Shown one piece after another: positions 1-9,485 of a stretch of 64,000 nucleotides of DNA (the first letter of the stretch is position 1; each line of letters starts with the position of its first letter). The DNA is from Clostridia bacterium (GTDB lineage: Bacteria > Bacillota > Clostridia > Christensenellales > UBA1242). The stretch lies in NCBI GenBank assembly GCA_900768545.1, contig CAAGDD010000004.1, forward strand, positions 248,001 to 312,000, given 5' to 3'. The notes beneath the pieces were generated by a model. That model worked only from the letters and a program-made list of their open reading frames with translations. It did no database searches and was not told the DNA's origin. The position numbers and the translations under genes were made by a program.

Positions 1-70
1 ACTTATTGCGTGTGAACTTTGCGACTAATTTGATTGTTGTTCTATTTAAATCAATATAAAAATAAAATAT

Positions 71-106
71 AGCATGGGAAAATCATACAAATCTCATGCT
101 TTTTTT
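71..106 (+). terminator. Terminator-like hairpin overlapping the proposed spoIIM start
   Basis: AGCATGGGA (71-79) pairs with TCTCATGCT (92-100), nine pairs including one G-U, and is followed by seven T. It looks like a Rho-independent terminator of whatever lies upstream, yet it contains the ATG proposed for the next gene. Bases 1-70 hold only a short open end, apparently the tail of an upstream gene stopping near base 28, which I cannot identify. Confidence 0.5.
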
Positions 107-697
107 GAGGGGATAAAATATAGTTGTCAAAATGCACTCAAACAAAACAAAATCAAGTTGATTGTCACGCTTTGCTTTGTTTTGGCGTCGATTTGCACCG
201 GCATTTTTGTCGCAATCAAGGCAAACAACTCTTACAATTTGTCAAAACTTCAAGAAATTGATCTTTGTGATTATTATTCTGGGGCGGTGGCGACCGCGTC
301 GGCGTTTATGTCGCGCTCGTTTTCGCTTTTGATCAATATTGCTCTTTTGATTTGTCTGTCGTTCTCGCCATTTTGCTTTGTTTTGGCGGAAGTTTTGTTT
401 GTCTATCGGGCATATCTTTTTGGACTTAACATCACTTTAATTTTCATTTTTTATGGCATTGGGTCAATGGTGACTGCAATAATCGTCGTTTTGCCGTGTC
501 AACTTTTAACACTTTTGTTTTTGATCGTGTTTTATATTTTGCTTTTAAACATAAATTGCAATTGCAAAAAATTTGGAAGGTGCGATACAAATCGTGGACT
601 TGTGATTTTGTTTGGAATTTTGATTTTGCTTTTGATAAACCTTGCCGAAACGATTTTGCTCTTTGTTTTAAACGGAAAAGTGATATTGATAATCTAA
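74..697 (+). CDS. spoIIM: SpoIIM-like membrane protein (stage II sporulation protein M family)
   Basis: A 207-residue, almost wholly hydrophobic protein with about five membrane segments. The core around residues 115-155 (aromatic/basic RAYLFGL, then a glycine-containing turn and a VLPCQLL segment) resembles the SpoIIM/DUF95 core, where a glycine-rich helix is followed by a proline-containing PQN-like helix. SpoIIM in Bacillus works with SpoIID and SpoIIP in peptidoglycan degradation during engulfment. Position directly before a D,D-carboxypeptidase and scpAB matches a common clostridial order and supports the call. The start is uncertain: no Shine-Dalgarno precedes the ATG at 74, and a terminator-like hairpin overlaps it. 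GAGGGG at 107-112 would serve a later start, but no good in-frame NTG follows at the right distance. The family call rests on topology, length and context more than on clear motifs. Confidence 0.5.
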   Translation: MGKSYKSHAFFEGIKYSCQNALKQNKIKLIVTLCFVLASICTGIFVAIKANNSYNLSKLQEIDLCDYYSGAVATASAFMSRSFSLLINIALLICLSFSPFCFVLAEVLFVYRAYLFGLNITLIFIFYGIGSMVTAIIVVLPCQLLTLLFLIVFYILLLNINCNCKKFGRCDTNRGLVILFGILILLLINLAETILLFVLNGKVILII

Positions 698-745
698 TGC
701 ATAAAAGCGGTTTTTTTGAAAAAAATAATCAAAAAAGGAGCCGAT

Positions 746-1903
746 ATGAAAAAATTTTTAGTCAGTTTTGCTTTAATAATTTTGTCAATTTCGCTTTTGT
801 GCACGGCAAATTTGTCAGTTACGGCTGCTTTTGCGGAAAGCGACTTGAACATTTCGAGCAAAAGTGCAGTTTTGATGGAAAATGACAGCCAAGAGATTTT
901 GTATTCAAAAGACGCTGAAAAACATTTGCCGATCGCAAGTATGGTCAAAATGATGACAATTTTGATCTCGCTTGAAGAACTCGACAATAACAATGTCGAA
1001 CTCTCAACGCCAATCACAACCACCGAAAACGCTTCAAGCATGGGCGGGTCGCAAGTCTTTTTGGATCCTTATGTTGAATATAGTTTTGAAGACCTGCTCA
1101 AAAGTGTGATTGTTGCATCTGCAAATGACTCAAGCGTTGCACTCGCCGAATATTTCAATGGAAATGAAAAAGCGTTTGTCAATCGAATGAACAAAAAAGC
1201 GCAAGAACTTGGCATGACAAACACACATTATGCAAATTGCACTGGGCTGCCAGCGCCAGAACAATATTCTTGTGCCAAAGACTGCGCGACACTTCTTCAC
1301 GAAGTTTTAAAACACAAAACTTATCACGATTATAGCACAATTTGGATGGACGAACTTGTGCACCCATCAGGCAGAAAAACCGAACTTACAAACACAAATC
1401 GACTTATTAGATATTATCAAGGTTGTGACGGTGGAAAGACTGGCTCAACAAACGAAGCGGGTTGTTGTTTGGGCGCGTCGGCAAAGCGCGGCGATATGCG
1501 ACTTATTTCTGTGATTTTGGGAGCAGAAAACAGCAAAACTCGTTTTAATGAAAGTTCAATTTTGTTAAACTATGGTTTTGCAAATTTTGAAAGTGAAAAA
1601 CTTATTGATAGCAACAATGTTTTCGCGACCCTTCCAGTTTGCAAAGGAAAAGTGGAAAATGTTGATGTTTTCGCAGATGAAAGTTTTTCGGCAGTAGTCA
1701 AAAAGGGTGACAAGAGTGGATACGAAATTTCTTCTACACTTGAAAAATCGATAAAAGCACCTTCAAAGAAAGGCGACAAAGTGGGCGAAGTGGTGGTTTC
1801 GAAAAACGGGAACATTATCAAAAAAATCTCGCTTGTGTTAAATCAAGATATCAAGCACTTAAATCTCATTGAAACTGCTCAAAAGATTGTTCAAAAGTGG
1901 TAA
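746..1903 (+). CDS. dacF: D-alanyl-D-alanine carboxypeptidase, peptidase S11 (DacF/DacB type)
   Basis: Removes the terminal D-Ala from peptidoglycan stem peptides outside the membrane. The ATG at 746 follows AAAGGAG at a good distance; an upstream in-frame start at 716 lacks one. The 385-residue protein begins with a signal peptide ending near AFA-E (residues 1-30). All three penicillin-binding motifs are present: SxxK as SMVK at 65-68, SxN as SAN at 125-127, and KTG at 231-233. The C-terminal ~120 residues fit the beta-rich PBP5 stalk domain; no clear membrane anchor is visible at the end. It sits between the SpoIIM-like gene and scpA, as dacF-type genes often do in spore formers, so a role in cortex or engulfment remodelling is plausible but inferred. 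Confidence 0.93.
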   Translation: MKKFLVSFALIILSISLLCTANLSVTAAFAESDLNISSKSAVLMENDSQEILYSKDAEKHLPIASMVKMMTILISLEELDNNNVELSTPITTTENASSMGGSQVFLDPYVEYSFEDLLKSVIVASANDSSVALAEYFNGNEKAFVNRMNKKAQELGMTNTHYANCTGLPAPEQYSCAKDCATLLHEVLKHKTYHDYSTIWMDELVHPSGRKTELTNTNRLIRYYQGCDGGKTGSTNEAGCCLGASAKRGDMRLISVILGAENSKTRFNESSILLNYGFANFESEKLIDSNNVFATLPVCKGKVENVDVFADESFSAVVKKGDKSGYEISSTLEKSIKAPSKKGDKVGEVVVSKNGNIIKKISLVLNQDIKHLNLIETAQKIVQKW

Positions 1904-2030
1904 ATCAAACAAATATTTTCGAAGGCAACAAAAATTGCCTTCTTTTTTTGTTTGTAGCGTGTAAAATGGTGTTTTTGCTTGATTTTTTTGCAATTTTTTT
2001 GTTATAATCAGTTTATTAAAAGGAGATTTT

Positions 2031-2813
2031 ATGGCTGACGAAGAAAAATCACAGGCACAAACTAGCCAAAGCACTGATATGCTTTTGTCTTCTGACGCCA
2101 TGAGATTTAAACTTGACAATTTTGAAGGCCCACTTGATTTGTTGTTGCACCTTATCAAAGACGCAAAACTTGATATTGCGACCGTTAAACTTGCCGAGAT
2201 CACCGAGCAATATCTTGAATATATGCAAGACATCAAAAGCGTCGATATGGACAAGGCGAGTGAATTTATTACAGTTGCTGCCACTTTGATTGAAATCAAA
2301 TCGAAAAAAGCGCTTCCAGTTGAGCAAGAACAAGTTGAAACTGATGAAGAAGACGATGAAGTTTTGCTTCTTCGCCGCTTGAAAGAATATGAAATTTTCA
2401 AAGAAACAGGCAAAACTTTGAAAGAAATCGAAGATGTAAACAAATTTTATCGTGCTCCGGGCAAAGAAACTGAAAAAGTTAAGGTAGTTATTAAAGATTT
2501 GGTGCTTGACCAACTTCTTGACGCGTTTGCAAAACTCCTTACGCGCGAAGAACTTAAAAAACAAGTTCAAGATGAAGGTCCAAAAAAGATTGTGAAAGAC
2601 CGCTTTACAGTGGCAGAAAAGATTATTTCGATTCGAAATTTTGCAAAAGAACGCAAGCGCTTCGAATTTGAAGAACTTTTCAGCGAAGACTTGACAAAGA
2701 GTGAAATTATCAATGTCTTCTTGGCACTTTTGGAACTTTTGAAATTGCAAACCGTGAAAGTTATGCAAAACGGAACTTTTGGAAACATTATTATCACGGC
2801 AAATGAGGTTTAA
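2031..2813 (+). CDS. scpA: Segregation and condensation protein A (kleisin)
   Basis: ScpA is the kleisin that bridges the Smc head domains in the Smc-ScpAB condensin, which organises and segregates the nucleoid. The 260-residue protein has the diagnostic N-terminal segment FEGPLDLLLHLI (about residues 28-39) and an internal LIEIKSKKALP block typical of the family, then an acidic linker and a C-terminal winged-helix region ending LKLQTVKVMQNGTFGNI. It starts at an ATG preceded by AAAGGAG. scpB follows after two bases, so the two are cotranscribed and probably translationally coupled. smc lies about 14 kb downstream in this window. Confidence 0.95.
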   Translation: MADEEKSQAQTSQSTDMLLSSDAMRFKLDNFEGPLDLLLHLIKDAKLDIATVKLAEITEQYLEYMQDIKSVDMDKASEFITVAATLIEIKSKKALPVEQEQVETDEEDDEVLLLRRLKEYEIFKETGKTLKEIEDVNKFYRAPGKETEKVKVVIKDLVLDQLLDAFAKLLTREELKKQVQDEGPKKIVKDRFTVAEKIISIRNFAKERKRFEFEELFSEDLTKSEIINVFLALLELLKLQTVKVMQNGTFGNIIITANEV

Positions 2814-2815
2814 TT

Positions 2816-3493
2816 ATGAATGTTGAAAATAAAAACAATTTAAAAGACATTGTTTTGTCGATTTTGTTTGTGGCTGGCGAAGGAATTGAAAAAGATTTCA
2901 TTTTGCAAAAGCTCAATATCACTGAAAAAGAACTCGACAAGGCGATCGAAGAATTAAAAAAAGAATATTCGGGCGACAAGGGGATTCATATTATTTTTTA
3001 CAAAAACAAATATCAACTCGCTTCAAATCCACTTTATGCCGACTATATCAGCGAAGTTTTAAATCCTATTCGCGAAAAGTCACTCACAAGAGCGGCACTC
3101 GAAACTTTGGCTATTATCGCTTATAAACAACCTATCACAAAACTTGAAATCGAAGATATTAGGCGCGTAAATTGCGATTATGCTGTTCAAATTTTGGTCG
3201 ATCAAAATATGATTGAAGTTGTGGGCAGAAAAGATGCTGTTGGAAAGCCACTTTTGTTTGGCACAACCGAAAACTTCTTAAAGCGCTTCAATTTGACCGA
3301 TCTTGGAATGCTTCCTGACTATGAAAGTTTGCTCGAACGTATCAAAGTCATCGAAGCGGGCGAAGATGAAAAGCCAAAAAGCGATAGTTTGTATAACGAA
3401 TTTCCACTTCCTGTTGAAGAAGAAGTGCCAGAATTTTTGAAAGGCGAAGAAGGGGTTGAAACTATCTCTGGCGATAGCACAGACAAACAATAA
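2816..3493 (+). CDS. scpB: Segregation and condensation protein B
   Basis: ScpB dimers bind the kleisin ScpA in the condensin complex. The 225-residue protein contains two winged-helix domains; the segment RAALETLAIIAYKQPITK (about 97-114) followed by EIEDIRRVNCDYAVQIL is the family signature. The residues after about 195 form an acidic tail that is poorly conserved in the family. The ATG lies two bases after the scpA stop. There is no strong Shine-Dalgarno of its own apart from GAGG inside the end of scpA, which suggests coupling. Confidence 0.94.
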   Translation: MNVENKNNLKDIVLSILFVAGEGIEKDFILQKLNITEKELDKAIEELKKEYSGDKGIHIIFYKNKYQLASNPLYADYISEVLNPIREKSLTRAALETLAIIAYKQPITKLEIEDIRRVNCDYAVQILVDQNMIEVVGRKDAVGKPLLFGTTENFLKRFNLTDLGMLPDYESLLERIKVIEAGEDEKPKSDSLYNEFPLPVEEEVPEFLKGEEGVETISGDSTDKQ

Positions 3494-3574
3494 TTTTATA
3501 AAAATTGACTATTTTTTAAATTAAAACGATATTTTTGTCGTTTTAATTTTTTATTGCCGAGCATATAATTTTTT

Positions 3575-3715
3575 ATGGAAAAACAAAAGTCTTATGGCAA
3601 AAATTTTCAAAATATTAAGCCCAAACACACATTTTCAAAGATGTTTTTGACAATTACACTCGCTTTTTGCGTGTTAGCAGTGATTTTGTGTGTGACAATA
3701 GGAAAATTGCTATGA
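3575..3715 (+). CDS. 46-residue single-span membrane protein coupled to the M50 protease
   Basis: A short basic N-terminal region (about 22 residues, many Lys/Asn) is followed by one hydrophobic segment at about 23-45. Its TGA stop overlaps the ATG of the next gene (ATGA), which is strong evidence that it is translated and coupled. A TATAAT at 3564-3569 ends five bases before its ATG, and no Shine-Dalgarno is visible, so the mRNA may be leaderless. I recognise no family. In Bacillus the SpoIVFB protease is held inactive by the membrane proteins SpoIVFA and BofA. This peptide resembles neither by length, but a regulatory or stabilising partner of the protease is the natural hypothesis. Confidence 0.6.
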   Translation: MEKQKSYGKNFQNIKPKHTFSKMFLTITLAFCVLAVILCVTIGKLL

Positions 3716-4569
3716 AAAAACACAAATTTTCGTTTGATCCAATCAGTCTTGTCGTTTGGATTTGGCTTTTTGTTGTGCTTGGATATCAAAGTGGACTCTC
3801 TTATCTCTTTGCCATTGTTTTTCATGAAGGCGGACACTATTTGGTCGCAAAAAAACTTGGATACAAACTTGACAAGTTTTCGATTTCGGCTTATGGAGTT
3901 TCGCTTTCATATTTTGATCAAAACATAAATCGAAAAGACGAACTTAAAATTGCACTTGCTGGGCCACTCGTCAACTTGATTTTTGCACTTTTGACAGTGG
4001 CGTTTTGGTGGATATATCCGGCGACATATTTTTTCACGGAAGCGTTTGTAAAAATTTCGGTGATCTTGGCACTGACAAATTTATTGCCATGCTATCCACT
4101 TGACGGCGGGCGAATGTTTGTCGATATTTCGTCAAGCTTTTTGAGTGAAAAATTGGCAAAAAAAATCACTGTGATTTTCAATGTTTTTTTGTCGATTTTG
4201 TTTATGATAATGTTTTTGTTTTTGTGCTTTCAAAACTTCAATCCAACCTTCTTTTTGTTTTCGTTTTTCTTGATTTTTGGTGCACTTGATTTGACCAAAA
4301 CATCAAAATATGAAAAGATAAACATCTTTCAAAAACAAACAAAAAACTTTTCAAAGATTGAGTATTTGTATGTCAATGCTGAAACAACTTTGCAAAAAAT
4401 GCTGGACAAAATGTCGTCATCAAAGACCGTTGTTTTTTGTCTTGTGTTTGAAAATGGAAAGGTGATAAATTTGAGTGAAAAGTTTGTTTTAAAACTTTTG
4501 ACCATATTTTTACTCGACACAAAACTTTGTGACATCTTTGCGCAACATTCTGTCGCGGCTTTGAGTTGA
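3712..4569 (+). CDS. SpoIVFB-like M50 intramembrane metalloprotease
   Basis: A 285-residue multi-span protein with the zinc-binding motif HEGGH at 38-42 and the second metal-ligand motif around N123...PLDGG (129-133), as in SpoIVFB and other site-2 proteases. About six membrane segments are followed by a roughly 70-residue soluble C-terminus, where SpoIVFB carries a CBS domain; a CBS fold is not obvious here. In Bacillus, SpoIVFB cuts the pro-sequence from pro-sigma-K in the mother-cell membrane of the forespore. A sigma-K with a pro-sequence is encoded at 21603, which supports this role. The ATG at 3712 overlaps the preceding small gene by ATGA; earlier in-frame starts would add a non-family extension. 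Confidence 0.85.
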   Translation: MKKHKFSFDPISLVVWIWLFVVLGYQSGLSYLFAIVFHEGGHYLVAKKLGYKLDKFSISAYGVSLSYFDQNINRKDELKIALAGPLVNLIFALLTVAFWWIYPATYFFTEAFVKISVILALTNLLPCYPLDGGRMFVDISSSFLSEKLAKKITVIFNVFLSILFMIMFLFLCFQNFNPTFFLFSFFLIFGALDLTKTSKYEKINIFQKQTKNFSKIEYLYVNAETTLQKMLDKMSSSKTVVFCLVFENGKVINLSEKFVLKLLTIFLLDTKLCDIFAQHSVAALS

Positions 4570-4934
4570 AAAAATTTTTTGTTGGGTGAAAGTAGCAAAA
4601 ACTTGATACGCGCAAGAGTTTTATGATGACTTAAAAATGTCAAAAAAAACACAAATAAAATAATTAAAAAAAATATATATAAATTGTTGAAAATAACTGA
4701 AAAATATTTTAAAAAATATATGAATATATCAAATAATTAAATATTAAATAAATACGACAAAAAACAACAAAATAATTGTTTTTTTAAAAAAAATAAAAAA
4801 TTGACCTTTGTGCGATATTATATGACAAAAGTCGATTTTGTTTACTATTTTTTATATTTCAATTTATTGTGCAAATTTTTTATATTTATTATATTTTTTG
4901 ACGAATTTATTTAATATTGTTTTTAATAATTTTT
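4570..4934 (+). other. Very AT-rich intergenic region between convergent genes
   Basis: About 365 bases of extremely AT-rich sequence, mostly A and T runs from 4630 onward, between the convergent protease and the gene on the opposite strand. I find no credible open frame, no RNA gene and no GC-based terminator. TTGAAAATAA-like A/T stretches could be bent DNA. Confidence 0.5.
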
Positions 4935-5390
4935 TTATTGTTTATTTTCAATTAAATAAGGGATAAGTCTGTCAATATTTTCTCTTTCAAAATGATACAA
5001 TTTGTCCAAAATTTCATCGAGTTCGCTTGAAACATTTTTGTGGTCATCTTTGTCTTTGATGCAAGTGACGATGCCCATAAAAGTTCCAAACAACATAAGT
5101 TCAGCGACCTTTCTTGAAGTCTTATCAAACATCGTTCCCATATTGACACTTGTCCAAAGTTTTGTCTTTTCGATCCAGTTGTTGTCTTTGAGCCCTTCAA
5201 TCTTTTCAGCCTTTGCAAAACTTTCGCACTCGTTTGACAAACATTGATATTGATCTTGCTCGCGTGAAAGTTCGGTTATCAAATCTTTGTCATCAACCTT
5301 TGTGATGATGTCTTCGATTGACTGAACGGCGGTGCGAGTGTTTTGATAAATCGCGTTTAAATATTTTGTAAGTTCTTCTTTTTGATCCAT
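4935..5390 (-). CDS. Hypothetical helical protein, 151 residues
   Basis: Start chosen at 5390 because AAGGAG lies directly upstream of that ATG on the minus strand; a longer frame would begin 17 codons earlier without a ribosome site. The product is predicted mostly alpha-helical, with amphipathic stretches at about 1-30, 36-65 and 110-145, two central Cys and a hydrophobic helix at about 95-112 (LMLFGTFMGIVTCI). The pattern is that of a four-helix bundle such as a ferritin-like or DUF892-like protein, but I do not see the Glu/His metal ligands needed for ferritin. Its promoter region (5391-5504) is shared with the divergent cyclase-like gene. Function unknown. Confidence 0.7.
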   Translation of the reverse strand: MDQKEELTKYLNAIYQNTRTAVQSIEDIITKVDDKDLITELSREQDQYQCLSNECESFAKAEKIEGLKDNNWIEKTKLWTSVNMGTMFDKTSRKVAELMLFGTFMGIVTCIKDKDDHKNVSSELDEILDKLYHFERENIDRLIPYLIENKQ

Positions 5391-5504
5391 AATTTTCTCC
5401 TTGAAAATATTATGTTTCGCACGCGAAATCTTATTCAACATTTTTCGACAATCTTTTCAAATTTTTGGGTGCATATAAACAAAAACTTTTCTCACTATAA
5501 AGAT

Positions 5505-6938
5505 ATGAAAACTTCAAATTATATGAGAACATCAACAAAAGTTTTGATTATTTTGGCAATCGTTTTGCTCGTGCCATCTGCCGTTATGGCGCAATATCTT
5601 TTTCGGGCGATAGTGCCGACTGAAAACGGATTTGTTTTCAATATGGACGCACTCGCGTGGACTGACCTTGTTTTTATGAGTCTGTTTTCGACAGTGTTTT
5701 TCATTTTGTTTATAAGGTTTTTGAAAATATTGAAACTAAAAAATATGATCTTTGTTTCGCTCGTGCCGCTGACTTTGTTTTATGGTTTTGCAATCGCATA
5801 TTTGACTGCAATCAAAGACAAGAGCGATTTGTTGTCACAATCGGTTAAGTCGCTTATGAGCATTTCGGCAGCGAAGAACAATTATAGCGAATATCTTTGG
5901 GCTGGGCTTTTGACGATTGTTTATCTTGCAATGGTCTTTATCATTTTGGCGATTTCGTGCAAACCGCTTTCCAAAGTTGAAAAAGTGACCGAAAAACTTG
6001 GCGATGGGCGACTTAAAAGTGACAATTTTAAAATTGGTGGCGGAAAGCAGTTTAAAGAGATCGAACATTCGCTCAACAAGATCAATTTCAATTATCAAGA
6101 GAAAGACAAAAGGGTCAAAATGACAAATCTTCGTGCAAACAAATTGGCAAACAAACAACTTTTCAAGTTTTTTGGCACAAATGCCATTGACCAACTCGAA
6201 CTTGGAAATCAAATCACCAAAACGGCGACAGTTTTGTTTTGTGATTTGAAAAGCAAGGGGCAGACGAAGAGCATAAGTTTGGAAGAGAATTTCAATTATA
6301 TAAATTCTTATTTAAAGACCGTTTGTCCGCTTATTAAACGATATGAAGGCTTTGTTGACAAATATTTTGGCGACGGAATTTTGGCTGTTTTTTCAAAGCC
6401 ACGCGAAGCGATTGAGTGTGCACACGCTATTGTGAAAGCGATTGAAGTGAAAAACAAATCTCAAAAAGAAAAGCCTGCTATCGACATAAAAATCGCGATT
6501 AACACCGCCGATGTGACTTTTGCGATTTTGGGAGAAGATGAACAAAAACTTCCTACTATCGTTTCAAACGCTCAAGAGATTTTGTCACAAATGGAAGAAA
6601 TAAATATGTTTATTGGCACAAAAATTTTGATTTCAAAATCATCTATATCGTCACTTGAACAAAACTTTGACTTTGCTTATCGATATGTTGGGGCACTTTC
6701 GCTCGACGGCGACTGCCAAATGCAACTTTTTGAAAGTTTGTGTTATTATCCAAAAGGTCGTCGCGACAAACTTTTAAAACTTAAAAACAAATTTGAAGAA
6801 GGCGTGCGACAATACAATCTTCAAAATTATGAAAAAGCGAAAGAAAACTTTGAGTTTGTGCTGCATTATGTGGCAGATGATGAGCCAAGTTATGTTTATT
6901 TCAACAAATCAACCGAAAAACTATCTCAACCTGCTTGA
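5505..6938 (+). CDS. Membrane protein with HAMP-like linker and class III adenylate/guanylate cyclase domain
   Basis: The 477-residue product has four hydrophobic spans (about 11-33, 53-74, 78-103 and 130-152), a HAMP-like region (152-205), a class III nucleotide cyclase domain (about 237-410) and a short TPR-like end (about 430-470). Metal ligands expected for catalysis are visible: D247 in LFCDLKS and D290 in KYFGDGILAVF, with K286 nearby. The second half is degenerate: the usual VNxAxRLE stretch, which carries the transition-state Asn/Arg, reads IVSNAQEILSQ, so the Arg is not obvious. It may be an active cyclase with unusual residues or a signalling domain without activity. The ATG at 5505 is used because the upstream extension overlaps the divergent gene; no strong ribosome site is seen. 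Confidence 0.75.
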   Translation: MKTSNYMRTSTKVLIILAIVLLVPSAVMAQYLFRAIVPTENGFVFNMDALAWTDLVFMSLFSTVFFILFIRFLKILKLKNMIFVSLVPLTLFYGFAIAYLTAIKDKSDLLSQSVKSLMSISAAKNNYSEYLWAGLLTIVYLAMVFIILAISCKPLSKVEKVTEKLGDGRLKSDNFKIGGGKQFKEIEHSLNKINFNYQEKDKRVKMTNLRANKLANKQLFKFFGTNAIDQLELGNQITKTATVLFCDLKSKGQTKSISLEENFNYINSYLKTVCPLIKRYEGFVDKYFGDGILAVFSKPREAIECAHAIVKAIEVKNKSQKEKPAIDIKIAINTADVTFAILGEDEQKLPTIVSNAQEILSQMEEINMFIGTKILISKSSISSLEQNFDFAYRYVGALSLDGDCQMQLFESLCYYPKGRRDKLLKLKNKFEEGVRQYNLQNYEKAKENFEFVLHYVADDEPSYVYFNKSTEKLSQPA

Positions 6939-6963
6939 CAATAAGCAGGTTTTTATTTAAAAT
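6928..6963 (+). promoter_or_regulatory. Promoter of the TM2 gene, embedded in a hairpin
   Basis: TTGACA at 6935-6940, a 17-base spacer and TAAAAT at 6958-6963, ending six bases before the ATG at 6970. The -35 sits in the loop of a short hairpin (CCTGCTT/AAGCAGG plus a T run), which also looks like the terminator of the cyclase gene. Confidence 0.7.
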
Positions 6964-6969
6964 AAATAT

Positions 6970-8534
<1,565 letters not shown>

Positions 8535-8565
8535 AATGCTTTTTAAAAATGTGGTCAAAAACGGC

Positions 8566-8651
8566 TGCATTTTTTTGTTGAAAACGGGGCTTGAAAAAGA
8601 GAAAAATCACCAGACAAATCAAGTCATTTGGCGGCGCGGCAAAAAAATGCA
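8566..8651. repeat. Weak fourth member of the branched palindrome family
   Basis: TGCATTTTTTTG (8566-8577) and CAAAAAAATGCA (8640-8651) form a perfect 12-bp stem. Short inner complements (CTTGA/TCAAG; CAAAT/ATTTG) and a GGCGGCGCGGC run lie inside. The GGC-AAAAAA-ATGCA side resembles the element at 62583. It lies 31 bases after the mnmA stop and two bases before the next promoter. Confidence 0.45.
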
Positions 8652-8653
8652 TC

Positions 8654-8682
8654 TTGACATCGGAAGCGGAAAATGATACTAT
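8654..8682 (+). promoter_or_regulatory. Sigma-A-type promoter with extended -10
   Basis: TTGACA (8654-8659), a 17-base spacer ending in TGA, and TACTAT (8677-8682). A Shine-Dalgarno (AGGAG, 8691-8695) and the ATG at 8701 follow closely, giving a very short leader. Confidence 0.75.
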
Positions 8683-8700
8683 AATTTTATAGGAGAAAAT

Positions 8701-9351
8701 ATGATTTTTGTTTTTAAAGGAATAGATAATATCAAACACGCAGAAGGGCGTTCGACTTTGCTTCAAAAGACTGTAGAATATAAGCATAATGACAAAGTTT
8801 ATTTGAAAGTGATTGGGGTGATTTATGACTTTGACCCAATAAAGACTGACTTGTTTTCAAGAGTTTTGACAAATTATCTTGAAGGTAGTTTTATGTTTGA
8901 AGAAGGATTGAAAAACTTTTTCGAAAATAGTGAGCGTTACAAAAACAGTTTGTCGATGCCAGTAGCAAGACAAAAGACAATCTTTTTCGATAGCGACAAG
9001 TTTATTGAAATGTGCAAAGACGAAGGAATAATCAAAAACGACAATTCAACTTATGAATTTGACAAGAAAAACTCAAACTTTGAAACTTTCCACTTTGTTT
9101 ATAAAAAGACAAATGAACACGGCAAACATGGAGTGATTGATTTTTGTTTTAAAACACCAAAAACGATTGTTCCTTGTGTGTTTGACAAGATAGTAGAAAA
9201 GAAAGTGTTTGTTCCTGCCGAAGACGGGGCAGTAAGTGAAAAAGATGCTTATGTTTGCTATAAGACGGCAGATGATAGAATTAAAAAATACGCTCTTTAT
9301 AAAGACGGAAGACAAATTTTCCATAAAAAAGACAAAGATTTTTCGAAATAA
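8701..9351 (+). CDS. Hypothetical protein, 216 residues
   Basis: Good ribosome site (TAGGAGAA) and a strong promoter just upstream. The protein has no signal peptide and no membrane segment, and is rich in Lys, Asp and Phe. It alternates short strands and helices; the N-terminus (MIFVFKGIDNIKHAEGRS) suggests a small alpha/beta fold. I recognise no family or catalytic motif. It is monocistronic: the terminator at 9403 follows. Codon use matches the neighbours. Confidence 0.75.
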   Translation: MIFVFKGIDNIKHAEGRSTLLQKTVEYKHNDKVYLKVIGVIYDFDPIKTDLFSRVLTNYLEGSFMFEEGLKNFFENSERYKNSLSMPVARQKTIFFDSDKFIEMCKDEGIIKNDNSTYEFDKKNSNFETFHFVYKKTNEHGKHGVIDFCFKTPKTIVPCVFDKIVEKKVFVPAEDGAVSEKDAYVCYKTADDRIKKYALYKDGRQIFHKKDKDFSK

Positions 9352-9402
9352 AATACAGGTTTTTAATTTTTAACAAACGGCCAATAAATGTATAAAATTT
9401 TG

Positions 9403-9451
9403 ACGCTTTTACAAATTTTTTTAGCAAATTATTTGTAAGAGCGTTTTTTTT
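9403..9451 (+). terminator. Rho-independent terminator
   Basis: ACGCTTTTACAAAT pairs with ATTTGTAAGAGCGT (14 positions, one G-U) and is followed by eight T. It ends the preceding unknown gene and separates it from degV. Confidence 0.85.
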
Positions 9452-9485
9452 ATGTTATACTAATGGCAAGTGAGGTTTTCAAAAG

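Noticed and set aside
4570..4934. Hidden gene in the AT-rich gap
   Set aside because: Stops in all frames and no ribosome sites; only AT-rich sequence.
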